DNA of 64,000 bases from Trissonchulus latispiculum (GCA_030248195.1 JASAND010006533.1:1-64000); one strand, 5' to 3'; counted from the first letter of the stretch, positions 1 to 12,400 are shown. Made by a program: numbers and translations. The notes: generated by a model not told the origin, from the letters alone.

Positions 1-155
1 TAGCTCCCAAAGTCACGAGGGGGGAACCCACCCAATCCCACGCATACACGTTGGGGGAGCTACGTGACTTGCAAACGTGTCCCAGCCCACATTGATGATG
101 TTATGATACAACCGCCAGCAACGGAAAGGTTGACCATTCCAACCTTGATCCGTTA
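1..155 (-). mobile_element. LTR fragment, cut by the window edge
   Basis: This stretch closely matches 41487-41672 in the same orientation. Read on the minus strand it begins TGTAACGGATCAAGG at 155 and runs off the window start. The TG start and the second copy, which is preceded by a purine-rich tract, suggest a long terminal repeat. The sequence carries a long-armed inverted repeat (AGCTCCC near 2-8 and GGGAGCT near 55-61). Whether it is a solo LTR cannot be told, because the other end is outside the window. Confidence 0.55.
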
Positions 156-633
156 CACTAAGGCAGACGTACACCTATGTTTAGCTTTCACAAAACTTAA
201 CCGATTTAGTTCAAATTTGGTATGGATGCATTTGAATACATTTCTGATCGATCAGCATCAAAATTTCAAAATTTAAAAGATAAATTTTTAAGTTTTTCAA
301 GGAAGGCCCAACTGGAACCAAAAGCCCTTTGTCTTTAATTTTGCTAAAGGAGTTGCTGCGTATAGAGGTTTCCTGGGTCGATGAACACTGAGTGGAAACC
401 ATGGTAGACGCAGTTTTTCGTTAACTATATTGCTAAACTATTTCAGAGCCTTTTAACCAAGTGGTCACACACTCACACATGCTGCCTTTTACAACTGGGC
501 TAGCCATTTGACTGAATGGCTAAAGAAATGTTTTAGCCATTTAACTAAATAGCCAAATTGACTACTACTTCGATATATATATTGCAATTAAGCACTCTTA
601 GAAAAATGAGTAAGTAATTTTTATATTATTTTA
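156..633. other. Intergenic, no gene seen
   Basis: The short open frames on both strands here lack motifs, splice context or similarity to anything else in the window. The homology shared with the receptor gene at 46-48 kb begins only near 634, so the first exon of that gene is not present here. Confidence 0.5.
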
Positions 634-2277
634 TTATGGACATACAACCTTGCTTGCTACAGTATTTTCCTTAAATGGATAGCTGAGTAAATTTTAAAAT
701 TTTCTCATATTTTTGTCACCTGTTTTAGCAACACTAGTGCAGTGGTTGATAAGGGGAAGGAACCAACATTGTGAATATCTTAAATTTACGATCTGTTATG
801 ACAATTTTCTGGACTGCTCTTCTTCTGACTGCATTATCTTGTTGGTGGATTTGCCACGTTTGCGAACAAAAACTGTCAAACCCGGCTATACATCTTATGC
901 CGACTAAGTTCAACCTAAAAATTGCATACTGCATTATCTTTGAAGTCGTTAGCTACTTACTTTTATGCATTTTATGTCACTGCTTCATTTTTCTGCATAT
1001 TTTTCGTTTTACAGGCTTTCGGATACGTTAGGATTACCCTTTTTAGTCAGCGTGTGTGGGGAGATTCTACTACAGCGCGTGTTATAACATTTTTTAGCTT
1101 AATTGCTGGTGTTTTAGCTTTGGATCCGCCTGGCTTGCCATAACTTCTCTTTGCCGAATGAATGTTCTTTATATTCAAAGTTTGATGCAAGATATACATA
1201 CTGTTAAGCATTTAAACTTGGGCAAAATTAGAGGCTGGTCAAAAGACTGGTCTCAGATATCAAAATATGTTACACTGTTGGATGACTGTTTCTGTTGGTT
1301 TAATGTAAGCATTTGTGTCACCCATTTACTCAGCGTCCTTTTGGTATTATACTATTTGGTGGTGAACATGTTTGAACTTGGTGAACTATTGTCGATTTTG
1401 GTCTGCGGCAGTATGTATGCTACTTTTCTACCGGTGCTAATTATGCCGCAAATCTGGCTTAACGAGGAGCTGAATCAATTACCGGGAGTGATTCGAAAAG
1501 CAGCGATAGACTTTGCAGTAACAGTTTCGCATGAAAGCATGCCGATTCTACTGGCACTAAATACACTTGCCAGCCTAACACAAGAGCAAACCTGCGGTCT
1601 GAGCTTTGCTAGATGCTTTTACTTGTCACGGAGTTGGCTAACACAGGTACGCAGACCTGTTTCAAAAAATTGTCTAAATCTCGATGTCTAAACCATCGAG
1701 TAGCTGTAGATAAGATAAAATTCAATAAAAATAGAGCTAAATGAAAATAGGGGCGAAATAAGAACGATATTTCGTACAGGTTTAAGATTGTACCTAAGTT
1801 CGTAAATGTACTTGCATTTGGTAACAATACATAAACACGGGGGTCCGATTCCAGTGTCCATATCGACTTCGACGATGGGCGGCCAACTCTGGAAAATTGC
1901 GAAATTTGAGAGGATCTACCATAAACTGCTTTTTACATTCTGGAAGGAAATAGTAGAAAAAGTAGATTCTTAGCGAAAATTGAAATGTTTTGAGAAAAAT
2001 CACTAACATTTGCTTAAATATGTGGAGTGTTTGCTCAAAACAACTGAGGGGTCTTACCCTTTTTCCTTTTCACCGAAAGGGTCTACCTGTTTTTTGCTGG
2101 CTTGGCAAACAAATCACAATATTTTCCGAGTTGCTACATTTCTGTTATTTATTGTTTAACTGCTTTTTCTGTTTTGTTTAGTTTTATACGTCCGTATTCA
2201 CGACCATGATCATCATGGTTCAGATGCAGCCGAAACAAGATGATACAACAGACAGCATCAGAAATATAACCATTTGA
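634..2277 (+). pseudogene. Gustatory-receptor-like pseudogene
   Basis: This is a decayed copy of the receptor gene at 46311-52709, in the opposite orientation. Exon 2 remnants lie near 634-687, exon 3 at 729-1646 and the last exon at 2182-2277. Splice sites are kept: donor GTAAAT after 687, acceptor TTTTAG before 729, donor GTACGC after 1646 and acceptor TTTAG before 2182. The last exon still encodes the receptor C-terminus with the sequence TTMIIMVQM, close to the TYhhhhhQF motif of TM7 in insect gustatory receptors. The exon 3 homology is split over three reading frames: frame changes lie near 765, 920 and 1140, and exon 2 has a one-base shift. Exon 1 is absent. It is therefore a pseudogene made by an inverted duplication followed by decay. 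Confidence 0.75.
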
Positions 2278-2393
2278 TTAATTTTTAATGTTCTGGTGCA
2301 AAGACAATTTTTCACTTTTAGCTTTTCACTGTAATTCTGTAAAGCAATTAAAGAGACAAGTATAACGTATTCTTGTATGCTGACTATTGCATA

Positions 2394-2700
2394 TGCTGAC
2401 TCGTTTCTACAGTAAGCCTTCTATCGGGAATCGAAATGTGACCTATCATTTATCAATGTCGAATGATGGGTCACATTTGCGGGAGGAGGGCAGTACAAGG
2501 CTGATAGTAGAAACGATTGAACATACGCGATTGCGTAATGGATACTGATGATTTGCGGCGGGTGGTCCACTATAATAGGTGGGGGGTTAGCGTGCAGAGC
2601 AAACGTAGCAGCTGACAACATTAGAGTGTGACGCTTGTCACACTCGTGTATAATATACTCTTTATGATACCAACTGAGCTGTCGACTCCGATAGAACAAG
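2394..2700 (-). repeat. Degenerate copy of the CAAGAGTACATAA inverted-repeat family
   Basis: Read on the minus strand, this matches 61494-61730: the hairpin-like GTGTGAC/GTCACAC block, the poly-C runs and the block reading TGTGACCTATCA. One terminus reads TATAATATACTCTTT, a worn form of the family end TATTATGTACTCTTG. No clean target duplication is visible, so the copy is partial. Confidence 0.55.
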
Positions 2701-3896
2701 CTTGATGGAGTTGAAACAAACTAAAGATTGCAAAAGGTTTGTGCAATTTGACAGCACAGACACAGTTATGTTTTATACAAAAAAAGAAAGCAACCAGGCT
2801 TGTCTGCTTCTTCGCATTAGGCTACGTTGCACCGACTTGCGATTTCGTCGCTCGGTTCGATAATTCACATATGCCCTCGCCGTTTGCAGCATGGGCGGAG
2901 CATCGCGAAAAGAGGTCCCGGTTTGGGGAGAATTACCAAAACAGGATTATATCGAAATCAGCCGAAATCTGATGTGGCCCATCACGCTTCCGTTCAGGTG
3001 TCTGGTGTCGGTGTGGCCCGTTTAGGTGATTTTTGATTTGGCAATCATAAAAGGGAAAGCTGGGTTTAGGAGGTTTAGGAGGTTGCAGCTAGTATAGGGT
3101 GGCTTTTTAAAAATATGACTACTATAATCCTTTACGTCGACCCCCCTCATCACCAATCTGGTAACGTTAGAGTTTTCTGGTCGAAGTACCGTTACTCGCT
3201 TGTGTAGAAAAGAGAGCGGCTTACTCTTCTTCTAATGCGTGTGCATATTACAATTATGCTCGTTTGGCTTCAAGTTTAGATTAAGAATTTGTTATCTTGT
3301 CAGTTAGGTAAGCTTAACAAATCCATGTTATTATCCATAACCATCCATACGTTTGTGTTTTATGAAATCACAAAAAAGAAAAGTAGAAAAGTATCGTTTA
3401 CAGTGAACTAATTTTTCTTAAAAAAACTGATTTCAAAAAGTAATGGGACAAACCTTTGAGTTCACATCAGTTGTGTTTTAAAAGGTCTTAGGAATTTTTT
3501 AAGAGAAAAACAATTTTGAAAATGGCTGAATTTGGGTTAAAGTGTTAAGTTTTGCTCCTTTGGTTTTTTAGTAACTGTAATGGCTCAAATATTGGTATAA
3601 GTGTGTTAGGGATCTGCTTGGCCCAGTAAAAAATGACCCAACGGACATGATTCTGAAAACACCAATTGCCCTGTAAATTATCCGACCTTGTTTTTTGCTC
3701 AACAGTTTATTTAAAGGATCAAAATTGTTTTCCAACTATATATTTTGTTGTAACAGTCTTGCTTTCAATTCGATTGGCGCTTCTCAGAAGAACGGCAACA
3801 GGCAACAGCTAAGTGTCGTCGGTGCTTTTAAATTATTCAATATTATATACTGAATTTATTGAATTATTTCACATTAGTGTTTTTAGGATTTTTCAG
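2701..3896. other. Intergenic / 5' flank of the MAM gene
   Basis: I see no convincing exon here. The MAM gene must start upstream of its first recognised exon, so a signal-peptide exon may be hidden in this stretch. The ATG at 3236 opens a short hydrophobic frame (MRVHITIMLVWLQV), but it meets a stop before any good donor. Short open frames at 2739-3036 show no domain. Confidence 0.4.
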
Positions 3897-4844
3897 CAGA
3901 AGTTGAAGCGACAAAGGACGGTAAGTTTCATGGAATTGTTAAAAGAATTTAAAATTCAATGTTTTTAAATATTACCCTCGTAACGATAGAAACTGTTTCA
4001 GACGACCTTCTAACAACAAGTTAATATTATTGTAACCTTATAAACCACTAAAGTCAAGACTAATTCAAAACCCAATATTTTTTTATAATAATGTCATAAA
4101 GAATCTTAATATTAACATTAAGAATATTGTTAAACCTATAAAAATTCTATAATTATATACATGTGTTAAGTTCTAAATTTAAAATAAACGTAAACTTAAA
4201 AACGTAAATTTAGACGTAAACCAAAACGTAAATTTAAACGCAACGTTAAATTAATTAAAACTATAACATTAATTTACCATTTGCAATACAGAATAGTGAA
4301 TTTATTTAAAATAGTTTATTAGAAATTGCTAGACTTTAACAATTTAGCTCGGTTTGCTTGCGGTCTATTTGTAATTCAGTGGCTTAAGTAAAGAACGTAA
4401 AACAAATATCTTTGTTTACATTTAACATGAATGTTAAGAGTGTGAAGGTACATTTGTTTGAATGTTTGTATGGAGTTATGAAAGAATTGATGTATACTTT
4501 GAGTGAAGTTGTGAAGTGTTCGAAAATTTAGAGATCGATGAAATCTGATCTGGTTGTGGACTTTTCGGTTTACTTGTTATTTACGTTGTAACCTATTTTT
4601 GCTTTTTGTTTACTATATTCCACTGGCTACCATATTCACCTTTATAGGCTAATAAATGCTGTGCAGGCAGTTTTTGAAATAAAATATTTATTTAAAAGTC
4701 ATAAACTGTTACAGAAACAGAAACCAAAACCGAAGGAACGACCGGAAGTGCCGGTGGTGATTCCGCATGCGAAGTTTTGGCCTGCAATTTTGATAGTACG
4801 TTTTCCTTATTCCTATAATTCTGTAGTCTTGTTTCTTTTAAAAA

Positions 4845-4898
<54 letters not shown>

Positions 4899-7800
4899 AA
4901 TTAATCGGCATTAAAGAAATAGCATCTTGAATTAAATGGATTAACATTTATTTCAGCGAGTTAAACGGAATAAATTTAATCCTATCTTTAATGCACCTAG
5001 GATTAAAATTTGAATCTAATCCTGTTTCACACTTTTTCACAATCTCCTTTCACACTGCGGATTAAAAAATTCTAATCCTACTTGCCTACAGCGGGGGGGG
5101 GGGGTCGCTTTTTGGCCCATTTTTCGACCATCTCCGATTTCGCTCATTTTCACATATTTTGTAGTCCCAATAGGTCCTCAAAACACGACCAGAGCGTTTT
5201 GCGTAATATTGCTTCTATCGTGCTGTAGAGCCCTTCAAAGGTGACCTCGACATGTGTTAAACAGATGAAAATTAAAAAGTTAGGTTAAAAAGTATGTGGC
5301 AGAAAATGTTTTCGCTGTATGCAAGATACAGCGCTACAACCTTGTTGTACATGTTAAGGACATATCAGAGAGTGCAAATAACCCTTCTGATACAATTCTG
5401 TTGAGTGTCGGATTTTTGGCCATTTTTCAAAGTCAAAATTTTGTAAAAATGGTGCTTTTTGTACCACAAAAAAACTGGACCAGCGAAACATTTTCGCCTC
5501 TCCTGCACGATGGCAAAAGCTACACAAATCGCTTATAGATAGTTGCACTCTACCCATAGCCAGATTTCTTATGACAGTAGTTTCAAATTTCTACCATTTG
5601 TAATGCCTTGCCTACACTGAAACACCTTGCCACAAAATGTGCTAATTTTGCCAAAAATCATCATTTTGTATGATTTTCACGTTCTTTTATAATAATTTCT
5701 CACTCGTTACCCACTCGAAAGTAGGTGATGAAAATTGGCACATAAAACTCTCAATGCCTGCCGGACATTATGGTAAAGGCAAATGCTTCAAGTTAGAACT
5801 TTTCTGTCGTGTCGGCTCCTTTGATCTCTTATAGATCACAAAAGTCAATTTCTGAAATTTCCAAAATATAAACAAATTGAGTATCATTCGATAGCTACTG
5901 ATGAGCTGAACAACTTTTCTAATAGAACTATGTGTCTGACATGGAGTATCTGGAAGTTAGAGCAAGTTAAAGTTTGAGGGCACAGTTAGCTGAAAAAGGC
6001 TCAGTTCACAATTGAAGAATGTACTGAGAACGACTGGCTGGATATCCCGGAGCCGTATTAAAATATTAGCCAACCCATAGAATTAATTTGCTATATTAGT
6101 TGACCCAAATTTCGCTGCCGTTCTGTCTCAACATGACCTTGGAGGGCAAAGCTCAGTGATTTTAACGTTTTCCAAATTTATAGCTGAATATCTCTGCCAC
6201 CGTTTGATTTCGAACTGCAATGTTTTGTCTTGTTTTTGAGAACATATGTACCTATATTGTTTGTGAAAATGAGCGAAATCCGTGACTATCGACTTTGACC
6301 CAAAGCGACCCACCCCCTAAGCGCTGTTTATTTACAGATAAATTTTAATCCGTTTAACCCGTACTGTATTTTCAATTACTTTTTAATCCACGTGCAGCTA
6401 CGCGGATTAAAAGTTGACGGATTGTAACTTTTTAGTTGTTCATTTGATGGCGGATTAAATGGATTAAAATGAACTCACTTAATCCGCGGATTAAAAATGA
6501 TCGGATTGAAAGAGTTAATTTTAATTTATTTAAGCTACCATAAAGAATCGGCTATTAAAATTTTGATCCGGTTGATTTTTAATTCGTTTAGTCCTATCAT
6601 TTTACTCTTTAAAGAGATGTGAAAGGTTGAAATCAGTATTGAAAGTTGTGATAAAAGTGCCCATGGGATCGAACCGAGATTTGGATTTTTAGTAGAATGC
6701 GGATCAATCTCAGGGCCTTTTCACGCGCGAGTTAAAAGAGTAGAGTTAAAAAATTTTAACTCGTTTAACCCTGCAGGCGAGTAAAAATGAACGGTTTAGC
6801 TCTTTTAACCCTGTGCGCGAAAAGGATTGAGTTAATTTTAACTGTTTTTACTCTTTTAACTCGCTGCGCGAAAAGGCCCAGGCCACAGGCTCGGACACAG
6901 AAATTAGTTCATCGAGAACGTTTGTAAAATAAGTTTTGTGAAAATTTTAGAAATTGTATTAGAAGATTTTAGTTTTGTAGCACTGTTAACACGGATTAAA
7001 GAAGAGCATTTCGACCCTCCGTTGAACGGGCCTGATCTGGCTAACGTTCATCGGCTGCCTTTCGGCCGGGTCAAAATGACATTGAGCTGCTTTCCGGAAC
7101 AACCCGGAACTTCTGTAATGAGTGTTGGTAAAAACTAGAATTTGCAAAATTTGATCTATTCTGCTTACCACATATGCTAACTCGTTTGAACCCTCACCCG
7201 GTGACCTGATGGCAAGGTTGCAAGGTTTTCCAGAAAATCCAAAAATTCGAAAAAATTATTGATTTTGCCTAAGAGCGCTATATTTTTGGCTTCCATGAAA
7301 AATATTTACTGCAAAATATTGGAAATTAATGCGGAAATGATTTGGCAAAACCGATTATTTATCCGTCTGCGAAATTTTGCAATATCTAATATGACTGCTT
7401 TGCAGTGTCTGTGAGTGCTTGCCAAAAACAGAGTACTTTAAAGATTTTGGTTTATTATTTTGTATTTCGTGATTTGTTCAGGTATAATCAAAATTTACTC
7501 TGGTGGCGAAACTAATCTGCAAAGGATATAGTATCTAAATTATCTAAACTATCTAAATAGTTTTGAATTATGGAACTGATGTTGATTAATTGTTATTGAT
7601 TGATATTGATTTTTGATTTATTTATTTTAGCTGATCTCTGTTCGTATACGTCCAGTGAAGTAGAAGGTACTGGCTGGGTTCATCGACAGGGAAATGATTT
7701 TGAAGAAGTTGGTAACAGTGATGTGAGAGCGCCTCCTTCGCGTAAGTAGCCATTTGTTTGATAGTTAATAAGGAGCACAAACGGTATATTGCTAAATAAT

Positions 7801-9611
7801 TCGATGGCTCAATGTCGTAAGAATGTGCATTTCTCAAAAAATTGAAATTGTGGTAAAATTTGGTTTGGGAGTGTCTGCTGCTCCATCAAGTATATACAAG
7901 GATAATAATTATCATTTGTTTGCTTTACTACAACTTACTAATACATAAAATTGAAAAGCAGATGAAACCACATTATTGGGATAATAATGTCAGAATTATT
8001 ATTATACAAAATAGTCAGTATGAATAATAAGCAGAACTAAAGCTAATGCGACCCATTTCAAGCCAGGTCTGTGAGTAGCAGAAATGAATGATTAAATTTA
8101 AATTAATTAAATTTAATTTATCAGTCTGTGACTCGTTTCCCGATTTGATGATGGCTTTCGAGGATTTTACTTTTTTGGGATGAGTTCTGTTTACAAAAAG
8201 TCTTTCCTTTGGGGAATGCTTATTGATTCCTCTCCTCTACCGCCTCCCTATCTTTCTAACATTGATAGGTTTGACAGATTGGGCTTAGAATGTGGATTAG
8301 GTGGTGAAACGAGGTGTTCTGACAGCTGGTGGGTAACCCACCAATATCGTATACAAAAGTACTTATTCGAAGCAATACTAGTACGAGTAGTCGAAAATGA
8401 AGGAAATGAAAGCAGCCTATATGTTGCAATTATTTTTTCTTCCGTGTTCGGAGGGAGGAAATGTACCTAGCGTATGTACAGGCCTAAAGTCACACTTAAG
8501 AGGTTTAAAAAGTAACGAGTTCTGTACCACAACCTGATGTGAAATGCTGGCTAATCACTGGTAATAAGTAATCAAGTAGTTTTGTCTGTTGTGTTGAAAT
8601 GACATTAAAGTGGGGCTCGCTTTAAACGAGCTTCTTTCATATAAGCTATGAACTGAGGAAAATACGTATTTCCAGTTAAGAGTAAACCTCTACCGCGACT
8701 CGTGTTGCCAGTTTGCTGGTTTAATTTTATGACTCCAGTCTATCCATTATCTTTATTTCAGCTGATGGTATGTATGCCACTACGGAAGCCAATCGCTTCG
8801 ATACACGATCAATGGTGGTTGAGAACATTCCCCCGGGTGCTGAGCGACTGATGCAGCTGATGTACTACGAAGCGACGGATGATTGCGAGCTAAAGGTCTG
8901 CTTCGATCAGGAGCAGTCAGAGTGTCAGAGCATTTCTCAGGTCGGGGTTGGACCAGACGATTTGCAGTGGAAGATACACCAGGTTTCCATACCTGAAGAG
9001 ACCACAACGGTACAGCTATGTAGCTACGGAAGTTAGCATTAAAACAGCTTTAGCTTTAAGTTAGCTATTTGTCCGGATAATTCAAATAACAAAGTACAGC
9101 ACTGAAGATGCAATATACGTATATCAGAAATGAAGTTTGATAATGTTCCCTTTATCTCTGATAGCGGTCAGACGTTTCATTCTAATGATTGATATGCAAC
9201 CGACTCAAGTTTTCATTTTCTTTCCTCTGCATTTGTTCTTGAACAACAATTTTGGGGGTTTGAGGATTTCAGGAAAGCAGCAATCATTCTGTATACATTT
9301 TTATTTTGTTTATAAGTTCAACGGTTCTATCTAAATAAAAATATTCAAAAATTAAAAACATCAGGAAACTGTATTAGGCAGAACAGACAAACGGTTCGTC
9401 ACTGTTCATTTACACGATGATTTATACAAATACTATAGCAGGATGCTTGCAGAAATTCAAATGTTGACTGAATTTGTGCTAAGAAACTAAGTTAACATTA
9501 TTTTCTCTGTTTCAGCTGGTTTTCGTCTGCGAAAATACTGGTATCTATTTTGGCGCCTGTGCTGTTGATCAAATTACAATTGTTGATGCTGACGAAAATT
9601 CGTTATGTTAG
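3897..9611 (+). CDS. MAM-domain protein, spliced; 5' end not found
   Basis: Exons read as 3897-3920 (weak), 4715-4795, 7631-7741, 8762-9009 and 9516-9611 (TAG). Acceptors and donors are GT-AG, for example GATA|GTACGT, TTTTAG|CTGAT, C|GTAAGT, TTTCAG|CTGATGG and TTTCAG|CTGG. Phases agree: the first three junctions are phase 1 and the last is phase 0. The joined product shows one MAM (meprin/A5/mu) domain: an ACNFD...DLC opening, GTGWVHRQGNDFEEVG, then MYATTEA, and LVFVCENTGIYFGACAVDQITIVD as the closing strands. Preceding it is a Thr/Glu-rich stretch. MAM domains are extracellular adhesion modules, so the protein is probably secreted or surface-bound, but the signal peptide has not been located and no membrane segment follows the MAM. 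ATTAAA at 9687 may be the poly(A) signal. The introns hold several transposons. Confidence 0.75.
4845..4896. repeat. (ATT)n microsatellite
   Basis: A pure run of the trinucleotide ATT, about 17 units, sits just downstream of an exon of the MAM gene, within its intron. Confidence 0.95.
4930..6600. mobile_element. GGATTAAA-rich element interrupted by another element
   Basis: Both flanks of the element at 5091-6312 are packed with GGATTAAA and its complement TTTAATCC (4930-5085 and 6330-6600), in inverted arrangement. This looks like a non-autonomous inverted-repeat element built from short subterminal motifs, later split by an insertion. Exact ends and target duplication are not clear. Confidence 0.45.
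5091..6312. mobile_element. ~1.2-kb non-autonomous element, copy 1
   Basis: The ends are related inverted repeats. The left reads GGGGTCGCTTTTTGGCCC and the right, reversed, GGGTCGCTTTGGGTCAAAG. An inner pair containing ATTTCGCTCATTTTCACA also occurs at both ends. A second copy lies at about 39580-40655 with the same right end and the shared internal block GATACAGCGCTACAAC. There is no coding sequence. It sits in the intron of the MAM gene and begins with a homopolymer of eleven or more G. Confidence 0.6.
6716..6880. mobile_element. Short inverted-repeat element, GAGTTAAAAGAG type
   Basis: The termini are inverted repeats: GGGCCTTTTCACGCGCGAG on the left and, reversed, GGGCCTTTTCGCGCAGCGAG on the right. 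Each is followed by AGTTAAAAGAG. The interior repeats the same hexamer-like motif. It is a MITE in the MAM gene intron, related to the arrays at 10868-11190 and 12090-12297. Confidence 0.6.
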
Positions 9612-9686
9612 ACTTTGTGAATAACTGTTTTGCCATCAAATTATGACTTTGTATGTACGGTTTTGAATGTTTATGTTGACTTTGTG

Positions 9687-9692
9687 ATTAAA
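9687..9692 (+). terminator. Possible poly(A) signal of the MAM gene
   Basis: ATTAAA lies 76 bases after the TAG stop of the last exon. This is the common variant of AATAAA, judged by position only. Confidence 0.35.
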
Positions 9693-9965
9693 CACAATTC
9701 TCTTTAATTACAGTCGCGAGTGTGAAATGAAGCAGCTACAAAAAGTCATTATTGATAGCAATACTCTTGTTAATTTTTATGAGAAAATAGAAAATTTGGA
9801 ATCAGAGAAAATACAGATCACGTAATATAACTCAAATTATTTCCCATTTATTTTGACGTGGACGTAACCACCTCAAACTCAGTGGCAAACGTTAGTTTAG
9901 CTTTGGAGAATTCATATATTTTACTTTTAGAAAAAACACAAACATGCTTTACACAAGAGCTTAAA

Positions 9966-10660
9966 GCCCGGTTCATGCTCGTCGTCCTTTAGTCCTTTGT
10001 ACTTTTGGTCCTTGGCCTCCATCCTTTAGTGCTTTGTCCTTTAGGGACGGGTGCTTTGTGGTTGGTCACAGTGTTTTGTGCTTTTGTGCCTTAGCACAAT
10101 GAAATAGATACTTCATGCTCGTGCCAAAGCACAAAGGACGATACCGCATATACTATCACATATCGAATCAATTCATTCACTTCTATTATCCGTAAAATAG
10201 GTATTTTATTCAGCAGAAAAGCATTTTAATTACGTTTAATAATAAAATAATTAATATACAGTTTAATAAATACCTTAATAACAAAAATATTTTTTCTAGC
10301 TAGTAAAGTATTTTTGCGTTTAACACACAAAGCAGCTAAATTAGCTAAAACAACGTGTGGGAACTACGTAATCACCCTATTCAGCAAACAGGTAAGCTCC
10401 TGCTTTATTTTATTGCCCGAGCACTACTAAAGCACTAAGGAAAAGTTGAACATTGTTGAACATCTCAAGGCACCTCCAAAAGCACAAAAGCACGAAGCAC
10501 AAAGCATAAAGTGCTACAATTGACCATGAACTCCGGCACAAAATACAAAGCACTGTGCTTTAGACGTCTCTTGAGGGTGAGGATGAACCGGGAAAGGACA
10601 AAGCACAAGGCACTAAAGCACAAAGCACAGAGCACAAAGCACTGCGAGCATGAACCGGGC
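9966..10660. mobile_element. MITE with AAAGCAC subterminal repeats
   Basis: The element is bounded by 16-bp perfect inverted repeats, GCCCGGTTCATGCTCG, flanked by direct TTAAA (9961-9965 and 10661-10665). Both arms are filled with many copies of AAAGCAC or its complement GTGCTTT, in opposite orientation on the two sides. The middle is AT-rich and non-coding. The TTAA core of the duplication suggests a TTAA-targeting transposase (piggyBac or Kolobok type). Confidence 0.7.
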
Positions 10661-10867
10661 TTAAAACAACAGCTTTATTATTTGCTATTGCGTTTAAGCG
10701 GTCTGTTTTTGCTTTTCGAGCCCGTCAACGTTACAAAATAGAATTTAAGGTTATTGCAGGAACGGCTCGGTTAGGATCTGTTTGCCCCGGATCACTAAAC
10801 TTAAATTTAGAATTCATCCGATAGTGCAGGTGCCAACCCATAATTTCGAATTGTAGCGCTTCTACCA

Positions 10868-11190
10868 AGGGCCTTTTCGCGAATGAGTTAAACGAGTTAA
10901 AATTAACTCGATCCTTTTCGCAAATGAGTTAAAAGAGTTAAATTTAACTCGTCGCGTTAAGCAGAGTAAAAATTTTTAACCCTTCGGTCACTGGCGAAAT
11001 GAGTTAAAAATTAACTCCTTTAACTCTACTCTTTTCGTGAATGACACGTAGAGTTAAAAAGCTGCAGAGTTAAATTTAACTCTACCCTTTTCATGAATGG
11101 GTTTTAACTCCTTTAACTCAATCACGATATTTTACATTGACTTCTAACCCGCGTCTCAGCACGCGGGTTAAACGAGTTAAAAATCCTCTA
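10868..11190. repeat. GAGTTAAA-motif array, left block
   Basis: It begins GGGCCTTTTCGCGAATGAG, like the terminus of the element at 6716, and continues with many copies of GAGTTAAA and its complement TTTAACTC separated by short spacers such as CCTTTTCGC. With the block at 12090-12297 it may form the two ends of one ~1.4-kb element, but no target duplication was found. Confidence 0.5.
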
Positions 11191-12089
11191 TGCTTTACAT
11201 TGTTATTGCCATATTTTGCGTACGTAATACAGCTTTAAATATGAGAAGATAATCAAACCAATGAAAGCGCAACACATAATTTCATTGGATGGTTCAAAAT
11301 GCTTCAAAATCACTTAAACATTTGGCAATGTTCTGCAGAATTATTTATACTACAGCAACGAAATAGGCTACTTAGTAAAATAAAAATAGAGGGAACAACT
11401 AATGTTTTAAACATGCTGATTATTAGAAATAATAATTAAATTAAATTAATTAAATTAATAATTATAATTATAAATAAGTAACAAACTATAAATTATTTTT
11501 TCATAGTTATTTGACAACAATATAATGAATGCCAATTTGAAGTATTATGAGAGAGAGCTGCTATCAACGTGAAAAGCCGAATCTACGAAACACTAACAAC
11601 CAACCGAAAGCTCTATTTTTTCTCCAAAACTGGACTAATTAAAGGGCTAATTTTGCCATAAAAATTACTGTAAACTTGAAAAAATTTGAACCTTTAGAGC
11701 TTTTGAAAGGACATATATTTAAATGTTAAGCGAACTTTGCTCCACAGAATTACAGGATCAATTGCTATCCCAACTGTGATTTTAAGGGCAACCATTTCAA
11801 TTCAAATTTGAAATCTCCATTGAATTTTAATAAATAAATATTTTTCTATTTAGTTTTGCTGCGCCTGCCTTTTTAGTGTTAAAATTTAGTTGAAATTGAC
11901 CAAAATCGTCCATGTTTTTAAGAGGTTCAAGAGAAACCGATTTTGCTGAAATGTACAGAGGGTTTTTTGGCTCTGTCGTGGTCTCAGCAAACGAACATAG
12001 TACCTGTTTTTTGGCTCAACTTTTCATTAGCGCTTTGTTGTTAAGCTGGCAATAGAAACAACGAATACCTGGACCAAAATACTTCACGT
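11191..12089. other. AT-rich non-coding interior between two GAGTTAAA arrays
   Basis: No coding potential, tRNA-like element or clear repeat was recognised. It may be the interior of a single element bounded by the two arrays. Confidence 0.4.
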
Positions 12090-12297
12090 TTGCAGAGAGT
12101 TAATTTTAACTGTCCCTGTTTTAACTCTTTTAACTCTTTTCGCGAATTCTGAAAGTTAATTTTAAATCTGCCAGTTTTAACTCTTTTAACTCTATGATTT
12201 TTAACCCTGCAGAGTTAAAAGAGTTAAAAGCAGGCAGAGTTAAATTTAACTCAGTGCAATCATGAAAAGGGTTAAAAGAGTTAAACAGAGGACAAGC
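12090..12297. repeat. GAGTTAAA-motif array, right block
   Basis: Dense GAGTTAAAAGAGTTAAA and complement motifs form several imperfect hairpins, for example around the CTGCAG at 12208-12213. It is the counterpart of 10868-11190. Confidence 0.5.
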
Positions 12298-12400
12298 CCG
12301 AACAGGAGGCGTCAGGCACCCTGTACCCACGAAACCAGGACCTAGAAGAGAGAGAAGAGGGAGGTTCAGCTTTTGATTCAGGATTGAAAGTAAAGAATTG

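Noticed and set aside
4661..4930. 89-codon frame ending in poly-leucine
   Set aside because: The leucines are translation of the ATT microsatellite. The real exon there is read in another frame with splice sites.
5093..5103. G-run as a quadruplex or promoter element
   Set aside because: A single homopolymer at the border of a transposon whose terminus is G-rich. No further G-tracts.
6938..7138. Extra exon of the MAM gene
   Set aside because: The exons on either side join in phase into a continuous MAM opening (CNFD-T-DLC), leaving no room for another exon.
9966..10660. Array of short regularly spaced repeats
   Set aside because: Spacing is irregular and the motif lies in mirror orientation on two arms, which fits an inverted-repeat transposon.
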